Origin: Pseudogracilibacillus auburnensis
GTDB lineage: Bacteria; Bacillota; Bacilli; Bacillales; Amphibacillaceae
NCBI RefSeq assembly: GCF_003201975.1
Contig: NZ_QJJQ01000020.1
Span: 20,838 to 84,837 of the forward strand
Reading direction: 5' to 3'
DNA length: 64,000 nt
Each line of letters starts with the position of its first letter. The stretch's first letter is position 1. Below are positions 35,840 through 45,915 of the stretch, one piece after another. A program made the translations under genes and the position numbers. The notes beneath the pieces were generated by a model. That model was not told the origin of the DNA and searched no databases. It was given only the letters and a program-made list of their open reading frames with translations.

Positions 35840-36604
35840 TTATACCACTACTACGTCACATAACGATGCAAATTTTTCTTTCATATGCTCATTTATTTTC
35901 GAATCAGTAATAATATAGTCAATTTTATCCATCGTCGCAAATGTATGCAAAGAGATGCGGCTGAATTTACTATGATCTGTAACGACATATATTTCTTTTG
36001 CCGCGTCAATCATATTCATTTTAGCTGCTATTAATGATTCATCAAAATGTGTGAGTCCTTTTTCATGGTGTAGTGCTGGTGTAGCGATAAATGCTTTTTT
36101 TACGTTTAAATGATGTAATGCATAGTTGGTTATTTCTCCATTTAGGATGAAATTCTCAGTAAATAATATTCCACCTGTGACGATCACTTTGATCTTTGAA
36201 TGTCTAAGTAATGCAGCGATATGAATATCATTTGTAACAATTGTTATGTTTTTACGATCTTTTATTGCTTCTGCAATTTGGGTTGTGGTTGTACCCGAGT
36301 CTAAAATGACCGTGTCCCCTTCTTCGATAAATTGTGCTGCTTTTTGACCGATTCGTTTTTTCTCTTCGCTAAAAGATTCTTCACGTAAATCAAAATCTGG
36401 TTCCGAATGGATTTCTTCTTCATTAATAATGACTCCACCATGGGTACGTTTTAGTTGTTTACTATTTTCGAGTTCTGTTAAGTCTCTCCGTATTGTTGCC
36501 TCATGTACATGAAAATAAGTAGATAAGTCTTTAATGGTTGCTGCTTTTTTTTGGCGTACGAATTTTAATATTTCTTGCTTTCGTTCAGCGGGTAACATAT
36601 TCAT
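35840..36604 (-). CDS. DeoR family transcriptional regulator
   Basis: A 254-residue DeoR-type repressor. The N-terminal helix-turn-helix is seen in MLPAERKQEILKFVRQKKAATIKDLSTYFHVHEATIRRDLTELE, followed by RTHGGVI. The sugar-phosphate sensor domain has VILDSGTTTTQIA, IVTNDIHIAALL and VVTDHSKF. ATG 36604 has AGGAGG five bases before it. It is the last gene after a polyol permease and a dehydrogenase and probably represses that operon and the divergent kinase, with a phosphorylated sugar as inducer. Confidence 0.92.
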   Translation of the reverse strand: MNMLPAERKQEILKFVRQKKAATIKDLSTYFHVHEATIRRDLTELENSKQLKRTHGGVIINEEEIHSEPDFDLREESFSEEKKRIGQKAAQFIEEGDTVILDSGTTTTQIAEAIKDRKNITIVTNDIHIAALLRHSKIKVIVTGGILFTENFILNGEITNYALHHLNVKKAFIATPALHHEKGLTHFDESLIAAKMNMIDAAKEIYVVTDHSKFSRISLHTFATMDKIDYIITDSKINEHMKEKFASLCDVVVV

Positions 36605-36710
36605 CCCTGCCTCCTGCTTATTTATGTTCATTTTAACTCATTTTGAATAAAAAAGAAAACGGTAGTATAGACCGTTTTCCTTGATTTCATCTGATACAAT
36701 TTTCTCACTT

Positions 36711-37958
36711 TTAAGCGTTTGCCCTTCCCTCATGTGATTCTTCTGGTAATGTAATGAAATAGGTTAAAATGGAGCTGATGAAATAAAGAACAGCAAGGAT
36801 CCAAATCACTCCTAGATCGCCGATAATACCGATAAATAGTCCAACTATCACTGGACCAACAAATACTGGAAGTCCTGCACCCAAGTTTAATACTGCTAAT
36901 GCTGCTCCTTTATCTTTTGATACTAATGACGGAACTAGTGCAGATAGTGGTACATATGCAGCTAAACATGCCCCCCATAAAATGCCGATTGCTCCAACTA
37001 AGAATAAATTACCTGATGTCCATAATGGAATATATCCTAAACCGAGTGTTGTAATTCCACAGCCGATCCCACCAAACCACATAATCGTATTTCTCCAACC
37101 AAATTTATCGCCAACTAATCCAAAGATCAAGTTGAATAAGATGTTACTAGTAAAAATGGTTCCCCAAATTGCTAGCCATTGTTCTGTTGGGATTCCGTGT
37201 GAAGCTAAATACAATGGTAAGAAGACTGGAAAAGCAAATTGGGCTGTCGTATTAATAATCCGAACCATACCACCTAATAATACTTTCGGCTCGTCTTTCA
37301 TAATTGTAATTCCTTTACCGATTTCTTTTAATTTTGCTTTCGATGATGACAAGTTAGATGGTAATGTATCTTTATTCATAACTAATGCGATAAATGCACC
37401 TAATGATACCCAGAAAATAGATGTCCATAATGTGTTAACATGTCCTAAATATTTAATCGCCCAAACAGAATAATATGCACCAAGTACGTTTAAACCACCT
37501 GTAAACACAAACCAGAACCAACCTACCGCTGAACCTAAACGCTCTTTATCAGCACGGTATGAAATCCATACTAAAAAGGAATAAGCAAATAAAGGATAAC
37601 CAAAACCTCTAAGTGCATATGTTGGAAGCATGATTGCCAAATTCATCGATGAAATACCGAAGCTGATAAAACTAACCGTCCCAATAATATATAATAAAAA
37701 TCCTAACATCATCGTCCGCTTTCCACCTAGTGCTTCGGCTAACACACCACTAAACCATGCACCGATTGCTACAGTTACACCGTATGCAGTAAATAAATAA
37801 CTTGATTGTTGGACGGTAAATCCATGGTCAATTAACCAAGGACTTAGCCAACCAATTTCTAAGCCATCCCCCATCATAAAAATTAATATTCCGAAATAGC
37901 CCCAAACAATTTTCTTAGGGATACCAACTTTTGTTATAATAACGTTTGATGTGCCCAT
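36711..37958 (-). CDS. Polyol permease, MFS superfamily
   Basis: A 415-residue, 12-helix MFS transporter of the ribitol/arabitol permease (RbtT/DalT/CsbX) type. FGILIFMMGDGLEIGWLSPWL in helix 1, GGKRTMMLGFLLY in the first loop and the RGFGYPLFAYSFLVW segment are family features. It should import a pentitol by proton symport. AAGGAG seven bases before the ATG overlaps the end of the dehydrogenase gene, so the two are co-transcribed. Exact substrate is inferred from the neighbours. Confidence 0.85.
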   Translation of the reverse strand: MGTSNVIITKVGIPKKIVWGYFGILIFMMGDGLEIGWLSPWLIDHGFTVQQSSYLFTAYGVTVAIGAWFSGVLAEALGGKRTMMLGFLLYIIGTVSFISFGISSMNLAIMLPTYALRGFGYPLFAYSFLVWISYRADKERLGSAVGWFWFVFTGGLNVLGAYYSVWAIKYLGHVNTLWTSIFWVSLGAFIALVMNKDTLPSNLSSSKAKLKEIGKGITIMKDEPKVLLGGMVRIINTTAQFAFPVFLPLYLASHGIPTEQWLAIWGTIFTSNILFNLIFGLVGDKFGWRNTIMWFGGIGCGITTLGLGYIPLWTSGNLFLVGAIGILWGACLAAYVPLSALVPSLVSKDKGAALAVLNLGAGLPVFVGPVIVGLFIGIIGDLGVIWILAVLYFISSILTYFITLPEESHEGRANA

Positions 37959-37962
37959 ATCA

Positions 37963-39072
37963 TTACTCCTTCCATTCGAATTTTAAATATGATTTTTTCC
38001 ACCCTTTATCTTTTGTATCTGCTTCCATTGCTTTTGTTAAATCATCTGTAGATGTAATGGTAAAATGTGATTCAGGAATGAGTTTTCCTAATGCTTTTTG
38101 ATAGTCTTTATGTAAGAATGCTTTCATAAGCTGTTTAAACTCTTTTCCTGTACTACGAGAGCTTCCGTATAAACGAATACCTTTTTCTAATATGTCTCGA
38201 GTATTGATTGGCACTAAATCTTCCGTTACACCCATTAACACCAAATTACCTTGTACATCTAATAGATTGATAGCCTGGTTAATTGCGATTGAACTAAATT
38301 TCCCACCAGTACATTCTATCGTCGTTTTAACGCCTTTTTCACTCTTGAAATCGTAATCATGTACTAATGCAGTTGTTGCAAAACCTTCGAATTGTGCGAT
38401 TTTTTCTGGCATGGCGCCAAATACAAGCAAGTTTTCTTTGGGAATATGATAAATATAATGTAAGGCGGAAGCAGTTAAATATCCTAAAGGTCCATCGCCA
38501 AATACAGCTACTTTTTTGGATGTTTCTGTCGTTAAGTCCTTTACTAAATTGATCGCAAATAATGAGACAGAACATAATTCTGCTAAAATAGCAATCTCAT
38601 CGTCTACTTTATCTGGTACATGGACTAAATTTTCTCCGCCGATCACCATTTTACTTTGCCCTGCTCCGTCATAGCCGCTACCTAAAAACTCGCCATTCAA
38701 GCAATAGTTGCTGTAACCACCATTTTTACAGTTACTACAGCACTCTGCTTTCCCGTGATTATTTAACACATATCCTGGCATACTAGGAACGATAACAACT
38801 CGATCTCCCTTTTTAAAGTCCGGATGAAATGATTCTTGTACCATTCCAAGTGCTTCATGAAACAATGCCATTGGTAGTTTTTTGTCAAGCGCTTCTTTTC
38901 TTCTATTTCCAGTGTAGTATCTTAAATCCGCATGACATATACTAGTCATATACGGTTGAACAATGACATCATTTTCTTTTGCTCGATGTTCAATCATTTG
39001 TTCTTCAAAAACCCCAGGTTTAATTAGTCGATATGCTGTTGATAGTACTTTCGTTGTCTGATCTGTACGCAT
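37963..39072 (-). CDS. TarJ-like zinc alcohol dehydrogenase (pentitol)
   Basis: A 369-residue medium-chain dehydrogenase. It resembles TarJ (ribulose-5-phosphate reductase) through YMTSICHADLRYYTGNRRKEAL, KKLPMALFHEALG, GDGPLGYLTA and INTRDILEKGIRLYGSSRSTGK. A four-cysteine structural zinc lobe (AECCSNCKNGGYSNYC) is present. TarJ makes ribitol-5-phosphate for wall teichoic acid, but no TarI cytidylyltransferase is nearby. Here it sits with a polyol permease and a kinase, so oxidation of a pentitol or pentitol phosphate is more likely. ATG 39072 has GGAGGAATTAC before it. Confidence 0.85.
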   Translation of the reverse strand: MRTDQTTKVLSTAYRLIKPGVFEEQMIEHRAKENDVIVQPYMTSICHADLRYYTGNRRKEALDKKLPMALFHEALGMVQESFHPDFKKGDRVVIVPSMPGYVLNNHGKAECCSNCKNGGYSNYCLNGEFLGSGYDGAGQSKMVIGGENLVHVPDKVDDEIAILAELCSVSLFAINLVKDLTTETSKKVAVFGDGPLGYLTASALHYIYHIPKENLLVFGAMPEKIAQFEGFATTALVHDYDFKSEKGVKTTIECTGGKFSSIAINQAINLLDVQGNLVLMGVTEDLVPINTRDILEKGIRLYGSSRSTGKEFKQLMKAFLHKDYQKALGKLIPESHFTITSTDDLTKAMEADTKDKGWKKSYLKFEWKE

Positions 39073-39093
39073 GTAATTCCTCCAATATTGCAC

Positions 39094-39268
39094 TGCTTTG
39101 TATTTATTTGTTCATTTATGATCATTTGCGTTTATAATATCGGTATTATTGCGCGATGTCAATACTTATTTGTTTGTTTACGTTTATTTATCTTGATTAA
39201 TTGTTCAATTCCGTTTATGATTATATTGGATTAATGAGAATTAAACGGTTTCAAGGGGAGAAGTTTTT
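39094..39268. promoter_or_regulatory. Divergent promoter region of pentitol cluster
   Basis: Several related elements recur (TTTATGATCATTTGCGTTTA, GTTTACGTTTATTT, CCGTTTATGATTA) between the divergent dehydrogenase and kinase genes. Repeated GTTTAT-type units are plausible binding sites for the DeoR regulator of the cluster. No more precise boundary can be given. Confidence 0.4.
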
Positions 39269-40900
39269 ATGAAATATGCCATTGGAATAGATTACGGTAC
39301 AGGGTCAGGAAGAATAATCATTGTTAATATTTATACAGGTGAGGTCATTTCCATTAGTGTTGTTAAATATAAAAGCGGTACAATTCAATCTAGCTTAAAC
39401 AATCAACCGATTCCAAACACATATGCCTTACAAGATGCCACAGATTATATGGATGTGTTAATAGAAGGTATACCGTCAGCTCTAAAACAAGCAAATATAA
39501 ACAAAGAGGATATTGTTGGGGTAGGTATCGACTTTACTTCATCAACGGTTGTCATTGCAGACGAACAATTGCAACCGTTAAGTTCAAAAGAGAATTTCAA
39601 AAATAACCCGCACGCTTATGTAAAGTTATGGAAACATCATGGTGCAAGTAAAGAAGCGGAAGAAATGTATGATATAGCAAAAGGTCATAATCACAACTGG
39701 CTTGGAAATTACGGATATAATGTAAGTAGTGAATGGATGATCCCTAAAGTGTTAGAGTTGATTCATCAAGATTCAGAAGTATTACATGAAACCGCGTACA
39801 TTATGGAAGCAGGTGATTGGATCGTTTCAAATTTAATTGATGAAAATGTTCGAAGCAACTGTGCCCGCGGTTTTAAAACATTTTGGAACGAAGAAGATGG
39901 ATTTTTTTACGACTATTATGAAAAACTTCACCCAAATTTGCCAAATGTAATAAAAGAAAAATTAGAAGGTCGTCTCGTAAAAATCGGCGAGCAAGCAGGC
40001 ACATTAACACCGAAAATGAGTCAGATGTTAGGGCTTCCAAAAGGGTTACCAGTAGCTTCAGCCATTATTGATGCTCATTCAGCTTTACTTGGTGTCGGAT
40101 CCATTCAAAAGAATCAGCTAACAATGGTCATGGGAACATCAACATGCCATTTAATGTTACATGAAGAGCAAAAACAAATTCATGGCATATCTGGCAGTGT
40201 TAAAGATGCGATTGTTCCAGGATTATATGCATATGAAGCAGGTCAATCGGCAGTCGGTGATCTGTTTGAACATGTCGTCCATCAAGTGCCAGAAAGCTAT
40301 GAAAAAGAAGCGAGAGAGCGGAATATTTGCATTCATACGTTATTGGAAGAAAAAGCTGCTACAAAACGTGCAGGTGAAACAGGTTTAGTTGCTCTTGATT
40401 GGCATAATGGCAACCGATCTATTTTAAGTAACAGTAATTTAAGAGGTCTAGTAATCGGTCAAACTCTTCATACGAAAGTAGAAGATATTTATCGAGCATA
40501 TATGGAAGCAACTGCATTCGGAACAAAGATGATCGCTGAATCATATAAAGATTGGGGCATGCAAATTGAGGAAATTTACGCATGTGGTGGACTCCCGCAA
40601 AAAAATGCGCTTTTAATGCAGATATATGCAGATATTTTAAATAAACCGATCCATGTATCCGCAACTGACTATGCACCAGCATTTGGCGCAGCCATATTAG
40701 GGGCTGTTGCGGGAAAAGGACATGAAACGATAGAAGACGGAATTAAACATATGAAGCAAGCATTACTTAAAACAGTTTATCCAATCGAAAAAAATGTGGC
40801 TATTTATCAGAAGTTATTTGAAATCTATAAAGAATTACATGATTTTTACGGAAAGACGCGGCCGGATTTTATGCAACAACTAAAAGAAATTTCTGAGTAA
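39269..40900 (+). CDS. FGGY-family carbohydrate kinase, ribulokinase-like
   Basis: A 543-residue sugar kinase. The N-terminal phosphate-1 motif IGIDYGTGSGRIIIV, VGIDFTSSTVV, the catalytic region with KLWKHH, IIDAHSALLGVGSI, VMGTSTCHLML and the C-terminal YACGGLPQKNALLMQIYADIL are those of ribulokinase-type FGGY enzymes. It phosphorylates a ketopentose such as ribulose, with ATP. With the divergent pentitol dehydrogenase it would complete pentitol to ketopentose to ketopentose 5-phosphate. AAGGGGAG precedes the start. Two terminators follow. Confidence 0.88.
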   Translation: MKYAIGIDYGTGSGRIIIVNIYTGEVISISVVKYKSGTIQSSLNNQPIPNTYALQDATDYMDVLIEGIPSALKQANINKEDIVGVGIDFTSSTVVIADEQLQPLSSKENFKNNPHAYVKLWKHHGASKEAEEMYDIAKGHNHNWLGNYGYNVSSEWMIPKVLELIHQDSEVLHETAYIMEAGDWIVSNLIDENVRSNCARGFKTFWNEEDGFFYDYYEKLHPNLPNVIKEKLEGRLVKIGEQAGTLTPKMSQMLGLPKGLPVASAIIDAHSALLGVGSIQKNQLTMVMGTSTCHLMLHEEQKQIHGISGSVKDAIVPGLYAYEAGQSAVGDLFEHVVHQVPESYEKEARERNICIHTLLEEKAATKRAGETGLVALDWHNGNRSILSNSNLRGLVIGQTLHTKVEDIYRAYMEATAFGTKMIAESYKDWGMQIEEIYACGGLPQKNALLMQIYADILNKPIHVSATDYAPAFGAAILGAVAGKGHETIEDGIKHMKQALLKTVYPIEKNVAIYQKLFEIYKELHDFYGKTRPDFMQQLKEISE

Positions 40901-40910
40901 ATAATGGTGT

Positions 40911-40939
40911 GCTTTCTAACTGCGGATAGAAAGCTTTTA
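40911..40939 (+). terminator. First terminator after kinase gene
   Basis: A stem GCTTTCTA / TAGAAAGC is followed by TTTTA, ten bases beyond the stop codon. Confidence 0.6.
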
Positions 40940-40967
40940 TCTTGTACAAAAAAGGCTTGAAACGAGA

Positions 40968-41006
40968 AATGAGCACTAACCGAATAAGGTTAGTGCTCAT
41001 TTTTTC
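40968..41006 (+). terminator. Second, strong terminator after kinase gene
   Basis: A 13-bp stem AATGAGCACTAAC / GTTAGTGCTCATT with an 8-base loop is followed by TTTTT. Confidence 0.8.
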
Positions 41007-41153
41007 GCTTTCAGTTTAATAAGGTAATCCCCTCTACATGTAAAGTCAAAAATAAAACATGATTGAGTGAATAAACGACATGTCTTGTACGTGATCCTCA
41101 CATATTAAGCCGATCAAGGACATGTCAAGAGGCACCGATTTAACACATACTAT

Positions 41154-42779
41154 TTAGACTGACATATAATGAACAAACATACTTTCCACTACTTTTCGTA
41201 ACACTAGTGGAGTATGAACAAAGGCACTCTCCTTATGCAAGCGTTCAGTTAATTTATGTGCATCTTTACCGAACGGACCAATATTTAATACGGGGGCTTG
41301 CAGTTTTTGCATCCCTTCAAACGGTATACTGTATACAGATCCCCACGCAGGTGTATTTAGTTTATACGCCCTCCATCCTTCATCATGCTTATCGTAATTA
41401 ACATAACTTAAATCAGATATGCCATTAAAATAATGAACTTGTTTTGCATCAACATCACATTCTTTCTTTAAAGTTTCTTGCGTTAATTTAATTTTTTCTT
41501 GTATCAAGTCATCTTCTGTAGAATTAATTGCTGGATAATAAGGTGGTGCAAAAAATAGTATCGTTGCTGGTGCTAATTCTTGGCAATAGGACATTAAATG
41601 ATCACAAAGTTGAATCGATATTTCTCGTTCATCAAGTCCGTTATTTTGTAAAATTTCCTTTTTGATCTTTTCAACTTTCACTTCACTTAATTTTTCATTT
41701 GCATAAGTTACTAATTCCCCATATTCTAATACATTTATGTTACCCAAAGGTTCAACATTTTCACGTTTACATATCGTCTCATAATCTTTTTGGCAAGCTT
41801 CCATCGCATTTAATGCAACATTTTTAAAAATCTCCATTATTTCTGCTGCATTTTTTTTCATTAAAAATACATTATAAAGTGCTGCCGTATGGTGGGATGT
41901 TTGGGTAGAATAGTCTTCCTTTAAATCATAATTCTTTAGGCAAATTGGTAATGGTGTCTTTTCACCATATACTTCTTCCGCAAAGTCTGGATTGAACTCC
42001 ATCTCTTTTGTTAAATAGGATGCCATATAATGTCCTGTCATCCCGCTTAATGGTTCACCTGCATGTGTTTCTCTTCCATAAAAAAGCGCAGAAGGCATAA
42101 TTTTGCCAATCGTACCGGAATAAATATAATAGTTTTCATCTTGTGGCTTTTGAGAAAAGGATGGTTCACTATTTAAAAATAGCGTATATTCCAAATCATA
42201 TTGTTCGCTAATGGTATTTAATCCATCTACTGCCGCTCGCATTCCTGCTGAACCAACTTCTTCATCAGGCACAGTTAATAAGACTAAATTAATCGGCCAT
42301 TTTTCCAAACTAGCAATCTCTAATAAATGTAAATGAAGGACAAGACCCATTTTCATATCCATCGTTCCTCGACCAAATAGATAATCACCTGATCTCAAAT
42401 CTTCCTGTGCATCTAGCGGCAATTCTTTTATTCTTTCTTTAAATGCTTCTGTTAATGCTTTCGGATGGAAGGCTAAATCCTTTAATGCCCCAAATTCTTC
42501 CGTATGCACCGTATCAAAATGACTAATTAATACAATCGTTTTATTCGCTTCTCCACTATGATATAGGGCGGTAACAGCGTTTCTTCCTTTACCGGCATCA
42601 TGAAAATGAATATGTGAGTTGTTTGTTTGAAAATAGGGAAGCTCCAATAATTTCTCTTTTATTTTATATGAAAAATCGATTTCTCCTTGTGTTCCTGTTC
42701 GGCTCTGCCAACTAACAACTTCGCATAATAAATCTTGTAATGCTTCTGGTTCGTTCCATTTCATATTTTTTTGTTCCAT
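41154..42779 (-). CDS. rocB: RocB-like M20 amidohydrolase
   Basis: A 541-residue M20-family protein matching RocB of the Bacillus arginine-utilisation genes. Metal-site motifs are LISHFDTVH, FGRGTMDMKMG and VPDEEVGSAG, with IYSGTIGKIMPSALFYGRETHAGEP in the middle. The reaction of RocB is not established; the fold implies hydrolysis of an amide, peptide or carbamoyl bond. GAGGAGG precedes the ATG. It follows the GntR gene by 30 bases on the same transcript and is divergent from rocD. Confidence 0.88.
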   Translation of the reverse strand: MEQKNMKWNEPEALQDLLCEVVSWQSRTGTQGEIDFSYKIKEKLLELPYFQTNNSHIHFHDAGKGRNAVTALYHSGEANKTIVLISHFDTVHTEEFGALKDLAFHPKALTEAFKERIKELPLDAQEDLRSGDYLFGRGTMDMKMGLVLHLHLLEIASLEKWPINLVLLTVPDEEVGSAGMRAAVDGLNTISEQYDLEYTLFLNSEPSFSQKPQDENYYIYSGTIGKIMPSALFYGRETHAGEPLSGMTGHYMASYLTKEMEFNPDFAEEVYGEKTPLPICLKNYDLKEDYSTQTSHHTAALYNVFLMKKNAAEIMEIFKNVALNAMEACQKDYETICKRENVEPLGNINVLEYGELVTYANEKLSEVKVEKIKKEILQNNGLDEREISIQLCDHLMSYCQELAPATILFFAPPYYPAINSTEDDLIQEKIKLTQETLKKECDVDAKQVHYFNGISDLSYVNYDKHDEGWRAYKLNTPAWGSVYSIPFEGMQKLQAPVLNIGPFGKDAHKLTERLHKESAFVHTPLVLRKVVESMFVHYMSV

Positions 42780-42809
42780 CTTGTTCCTCCTCGTAAATCT
42801 TCCTATACA

Positions 42810-43472
42810 TTATGACTCTTCAGCATAATAACTTAAAAAGCGTTTCTCAACATTATTCATATGCACAATCATTTTACTTCTAGCCAAGACAACATCCTGC
42901 TTCTCTATTGCTTCAATAATGTCCAAATGCTCATAATAAGCTTCTTTAGCACTTTTAGGCACCGTTTTTGACAAAATTAAAAATGCCCGATTTATTCCCG
43001 TATTCATCCGATGAATAATCTTTCTTAACTCACTATTATTATTTCGAGATGCTAATAATAAATGAAATTCTCGATCTAATTCAATAAAATCATTATAATT
43101 ATCTCGCTCTATTGCATCTAGCTGTTCGGCTGCATTATTTTTTAATAGATTAATAAAAGGCGTATCTACTTTGGAGATTATTTTTTCAATATTATATACC
43201 TCTAGTAAACTTCTTAATTCCATATATTCTAAGGAATTTTCTTTCGTAAAACTAGCAACAACGGCGGGGCGACCTGTTTGATGAATAATCAGACCCTCAG
43301 CAGCTAATCTGCCTAGTGCATCACGTAAAGGAGTACGGCTAATTCCTAAATTTTTCGCTAGTTTTTCCTCAGGAAGTTGTTCTTTATCTTTTAATTTACC
43401 ATTTGTAATAGCTTGTTTTAACATCTTATATGCTTGATCCGCTAACGTTTCACTCTGTTTAATTTTTTTCAT
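42810..43472 (-). CDS. GntR family regulator of the rocB/rocD regulon
   Basis: A 220-residue FCD-type GntR protein. The winged helix at about 5-70 has [49 protein letters not shown]. The C-terminal helical ligand domain has [27 protein letters not shown] and [17 protein letters not shown] 43472 has AAGGTG six bases before it. It lies between rocB and the divergent rocD. Copies of TGTATACAGTATACA in this intergenic region and before two more operons are probably its operators. This differs from B. subtilis, where rocABC/DEF are controlled by RocR and AhrC. Confidence 0.9.
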   Translation of the reverse strand: MKKIKQSETLADQAYKMLKQAITNGKLKDKEQLPEEKLAKNLGISRTPLRDALGRLAAEGLIIHQTGRPAVVASFTKENSLEYMELRSLLEVYNIEKIISKVDTPFINLLKNNAAEQLDAIERDNYNDFIELDREFHLLLASRNNNSELRKIIHRMNTGINRAFLILSKTVPKSAKEAYYEHLDIIEAIEKQDVVLARSKMIVHMNNVEKRFLSYYAEES

Positions 43473-43495
43473 TCGTATCACCTTTTCACTTTATC

Positions 43496-43510
43496 GGTAT
43501 ACTGTATACA
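43496..43510. promoter_or_regulatory. Palindromic operator, rocD/gntR intergenic
   Basis: GGTATACTGTATACA, read on the minus strand TGTATACAGTATACC, matches the motif seen at 49026, 50367 and 50527. It lies 24 bases upstream of the GntR gene start and about 100 before rocD, so it is well placed for control of both. Confidence 0.7.
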
Positions 43511-43536
43511 AACATTATAAATTATGTTATCCTATT

Positions 43537-43550
43537 TGTAAACACTTACA
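43537..43550. promoter_or_regulatory. cre-like element upstream of rocD
   Basis: TGTAAACACTTACA fits the cre consensus except for CA in place of the central CG. Similar near-matches occur at 48914-48927 and 50327-50340, always near the palindromic operator or the divergent promoters. Confidence 0.4.
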
Positions 43551-43611
43551 GATAATAATTTATCCTAACTATATTATAAAAAGTGTTATATATCAACATT
43601 GGAGGGATTTC

Positions 43612-44808
43612 ATGGAACACTTAAGTAAAGAGATTATTAGTAGGACAGAACAATACGGGGCAAATAACTACTTACCCCTACCTGTAGTGATCGCAAAAGG
43701 TGACGGAGTATGGGTAGAAGATCCTGAGGGAAACCGCTATATGGATTTGTTAAGTGCTTATTCGGCAGTTAATCAAGGACACCGTCATCCTAAGATTATT
43801 GCCGCTTTTAAAGAGCAAGCAGATCGTGTCACACTAACATCACGTGCTTTTCATAATGATCAACTCGGTCCATGGTACGAAAAGATTTGTACATTAACGA
43901 ACAAAGAAATGGCACTACCAATGAATACAGGAGCAGAGGCTGTTGAAACAGCAATTAAGACAGCTCGTCGCTGGGCATATGATGTAAAGGGGGTTGCGGA
44001 AGACAAAGCTGAAATAATCGCCTGCGTGGGTAACTTCCATGGTCGTACGATGGCTGCTGTTTCGCTTTCATCAGAAGCATCCAACAAGCGTGGATTTGGC
44101 CCTATGTTACCTGGCTTTAAAGTAGTACCATTTGGAGATATAGAAGCATTACAAGCAGCGATCACTGAAAACACTGCTGGCTTTTTAATCGAGCCTATCC
44201 AAGGAGAAGCTGGTGTAAATATACCTCCTGAAGGATTTCTAAAAGAAGCTTATGATCTTTGCCAGCAAGAAAATGTTCTTTTCATTGCCGATGAAATTCA
44301 AGCTGGTCTTGGTAGAAGTGGTAAGTTTTTAGCATGTGAATGGGAAAATGTTGACCCTGATATCATCATTTTAGGAAAAGCTCTTGGTGGTGGTGTATTC
44401 CCGATTTCTTGTGTCGTTGCTAATAAGGATATTCTTGGTGTATTTGAACCTGGTTCACACGGTTCTACATTCGGAGGAAACCCATTAGCGTGTGCGGTAT
44501 CGTTAGCTGCACTTAACGTTATCGTTGATGAAAAACTTCCTGAACGATCTAATGAGCTTGGCCAATATATGGTAAATGAGTTACGGAAGATAAACAACCC
44601 TATTATTAAAGAAATTCGTGGAAAGGGATTATTTATCGGGATGGAGTTAACGGAAGAAGCTCGCCCTTATTGCGAAAAGTTGATGGAGGAAGGTTTGCTT
44701 TGTAAAGAAACACATGACTTTGTGATTCGTTTTGCGCCTCCTTTAGTGATAAGTCAAGAAGATTTAGATTGGGCAATTGAAAAAATTAAAAAGGTAATGG
44801 AAGTATAA
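43612..44808 (+). CDS. rocD: Ornithine aminotransferase
   Basis: A 398-residue class III PLP aminotransferase that converts ornithine and 2-oxoglutarate to glutamate semialdehyde and glutamate. [38 protein letters not shown] at the N-terminus is typical of RocD. PLP contacts occur in [12 protein letters not shown] and [14 protein letters not shown], and the PLP lysine in [16 protein letters not shown] precedes the ATG. It is divergent from the GntR-rocB operon and followed by a strong terminator. Confidence 0.95.
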   Translation: MEHLSKEIISRTEQYGANNYLPLPVVIAKGDGVWVEDPEGNRYMDLLSAYSAVNQGHRHPKIIAAFKEQADRVTLTSRAFHNDQLGPWYEKICTLTNKEMALPMNTGAEAVETAIKTARRWAYDVKGVAEDKAEIIACVGNFHGRTMAAVSLSSEASNKRGFGPMLPGFKVVPFGDIEALQAAITENTAGFLIEPIQGEAGVNIPPEGFLKEAYDLCQQENVLFIADEIQAGLGRSGKFLACEWENVDPDIIILGKALGGGVFPISCVVANKDILGVFEPGSHGSTFGGNPLACAVSLAALNVIVDEKLPERSNELGQYMVNELRKINNPIIKEIRGKGLFIGMELTEEARPYCEKLMEEGLLCKETHDFVIRFAPPLVISQEDLDWAIEKIKKVMEV

Positions 44809-44828
44809 TTTAGCGCTCTAATAAAATG

Positions 44829-44868
44829 CCCCCTGCATCGACACTAAATGTGATGTAGGGGGTTTTTT
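44829..44868 (+). terminator. Terminator after rocD
   Basis: An 11-bp stem CCCCCTGCATC / GATGTAGGGGG with one G-T pair and a 12-base loop is followed by TTTTTT. Confidence 0.85.
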
Positions 44869-44881
44869 ATTCTACTCGAAG

Positions 44882-45853
44882 CTAGATGTTATTGACGATA
44901 TGTTTCGGTTTTTCACCGTTTACGACACGAACAACATTTTGTGCCGTTCTCGTTTGTAATTCTTCTTCTGCTTCAATTGAGAAATAGGCAGCATGTGGTG
45001 TAATGATAGTCTCTTCTATAGACAAAAGCTCATTCTCTTTATTGGGAGGTTCAATTGTTAAAACATCTAGACCTGCACCCGATAAATGCTTTTCTTTTAA
45101 TAACTTTACTAAATCTTCTTCTTGTATGATGCCTCCACGACATGTATTAACAATTATCGCACCTTTAGGTAATGATTTCATCTTTTCATAATTTAATATA
45201 TTTCTTGTTTCATCTGTTAATGGTACATGTAAACTTAATAAATTAGATTGCTGAAGAAGCGTGTCGAAATCAACAGATGTTACGCCATATCCCTCAAAAA
45301 TAGCTTCCTCTACATATTTATCATGTGCTATTATTTTCACGCCAAAAGGGATAAAGCGTTTTACTACTTCGCGAGCAATTTGACCAAATCCGAATAAGCC
45401 GATGACAGTATTACTTAGACGATAGATTGGCTGGGTGTCTGTTGGATTCCAAATGCCTTCTTTGACATTTTTATTATAAGAAAATAATTTTCGTAGCAGT
45501 GTAAGGCTAAGAGCAATTGTATGATCAGATACTTCTTGCACACAATAATCAGGCATATTACATACATATATTCCTTTTTTTGCTGCTGCCTCCAAATCTA
45601 CATGATTGAAACCCATACCAAATGTAAAGACCGCCTTACAATTTTCAAGTCGGCTAATTAAATTAGCGTCGCATGGAAAGCCAACTTGTGCAACCACAGC
45701 ATCGGTGTTTACACCAAATTCCTCTAAATCTTTATCGAAGTTAGTTTTGGTAGTAACTTTATATTCAATGTTATGCTCTCTATAAACTTCAAATTCTTTA
45801 TCATGGGTTAATCCTTCATCGTCTAGAATCCACACTTTTGCTTTATTTTTCAA
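44882..45853 (-). CDS. D-isomer 2-hydroxyacid dehydrogenase
   Basis: A 323-residue NAD-dependent dehydrogenase. The Rossmann motif GLFGFGQIAREVVKRF is at about 145-160, the substrate arginine in NTCRGGII, the catalytic glutamate follows, and the histidine is in ITPHAAYFSIEAE. It interconverts a 2-oxoacid and a D-2-hydroxyacid. The start is TTG 45853 with AGGAGG seven bases upstream. It is the last gene of the dctP-dctQ-dctM unit, so it probably acts on the acid the TRAP transporter brings in. Confidence 0.88.
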   Translation of the reverse strand: MKNKAKVWILDDEGLTHDKEFEVYREHNIEYKVTTKTNFDKDLEEFGVNTDAVVAQVGFPCDANLISRLENCKAVFTFGMGFNHVDLEAAAKKGIYVCNMPDYCVQEVSDHTIALSLTLLRKLFSYNKNVKEGIWNPTDTQPIYRLSNTVIGLFGFGQIAREVVKRFIPFGVKIIAHDKYVEEAIFEGYGVTSVDFDTLLQQSNLLSLHVPLTDETRNILNYEKMKSLPKGAIIVNTCRGGIIQEEDLVKLLKEKHLSGAGLDVLTIEPPNKENELLSIEETIITPHAAYFSIEAEEELQTRTAQNVVRVVNGEKPKHIVNNI

Positions 45854-45915
45854 GCGCTTTCCTCCTCGAATATTATGTTTACAGAATTATCCCTCTATTC
45901 CCTCTATCGTTGATC

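Noticed and set aside
36982..37473. 163-residue frame antisense to the polyol permease
   Set aside because: It is the reverse reading of membrane-helix codons of the permease, without ribosome binding site.
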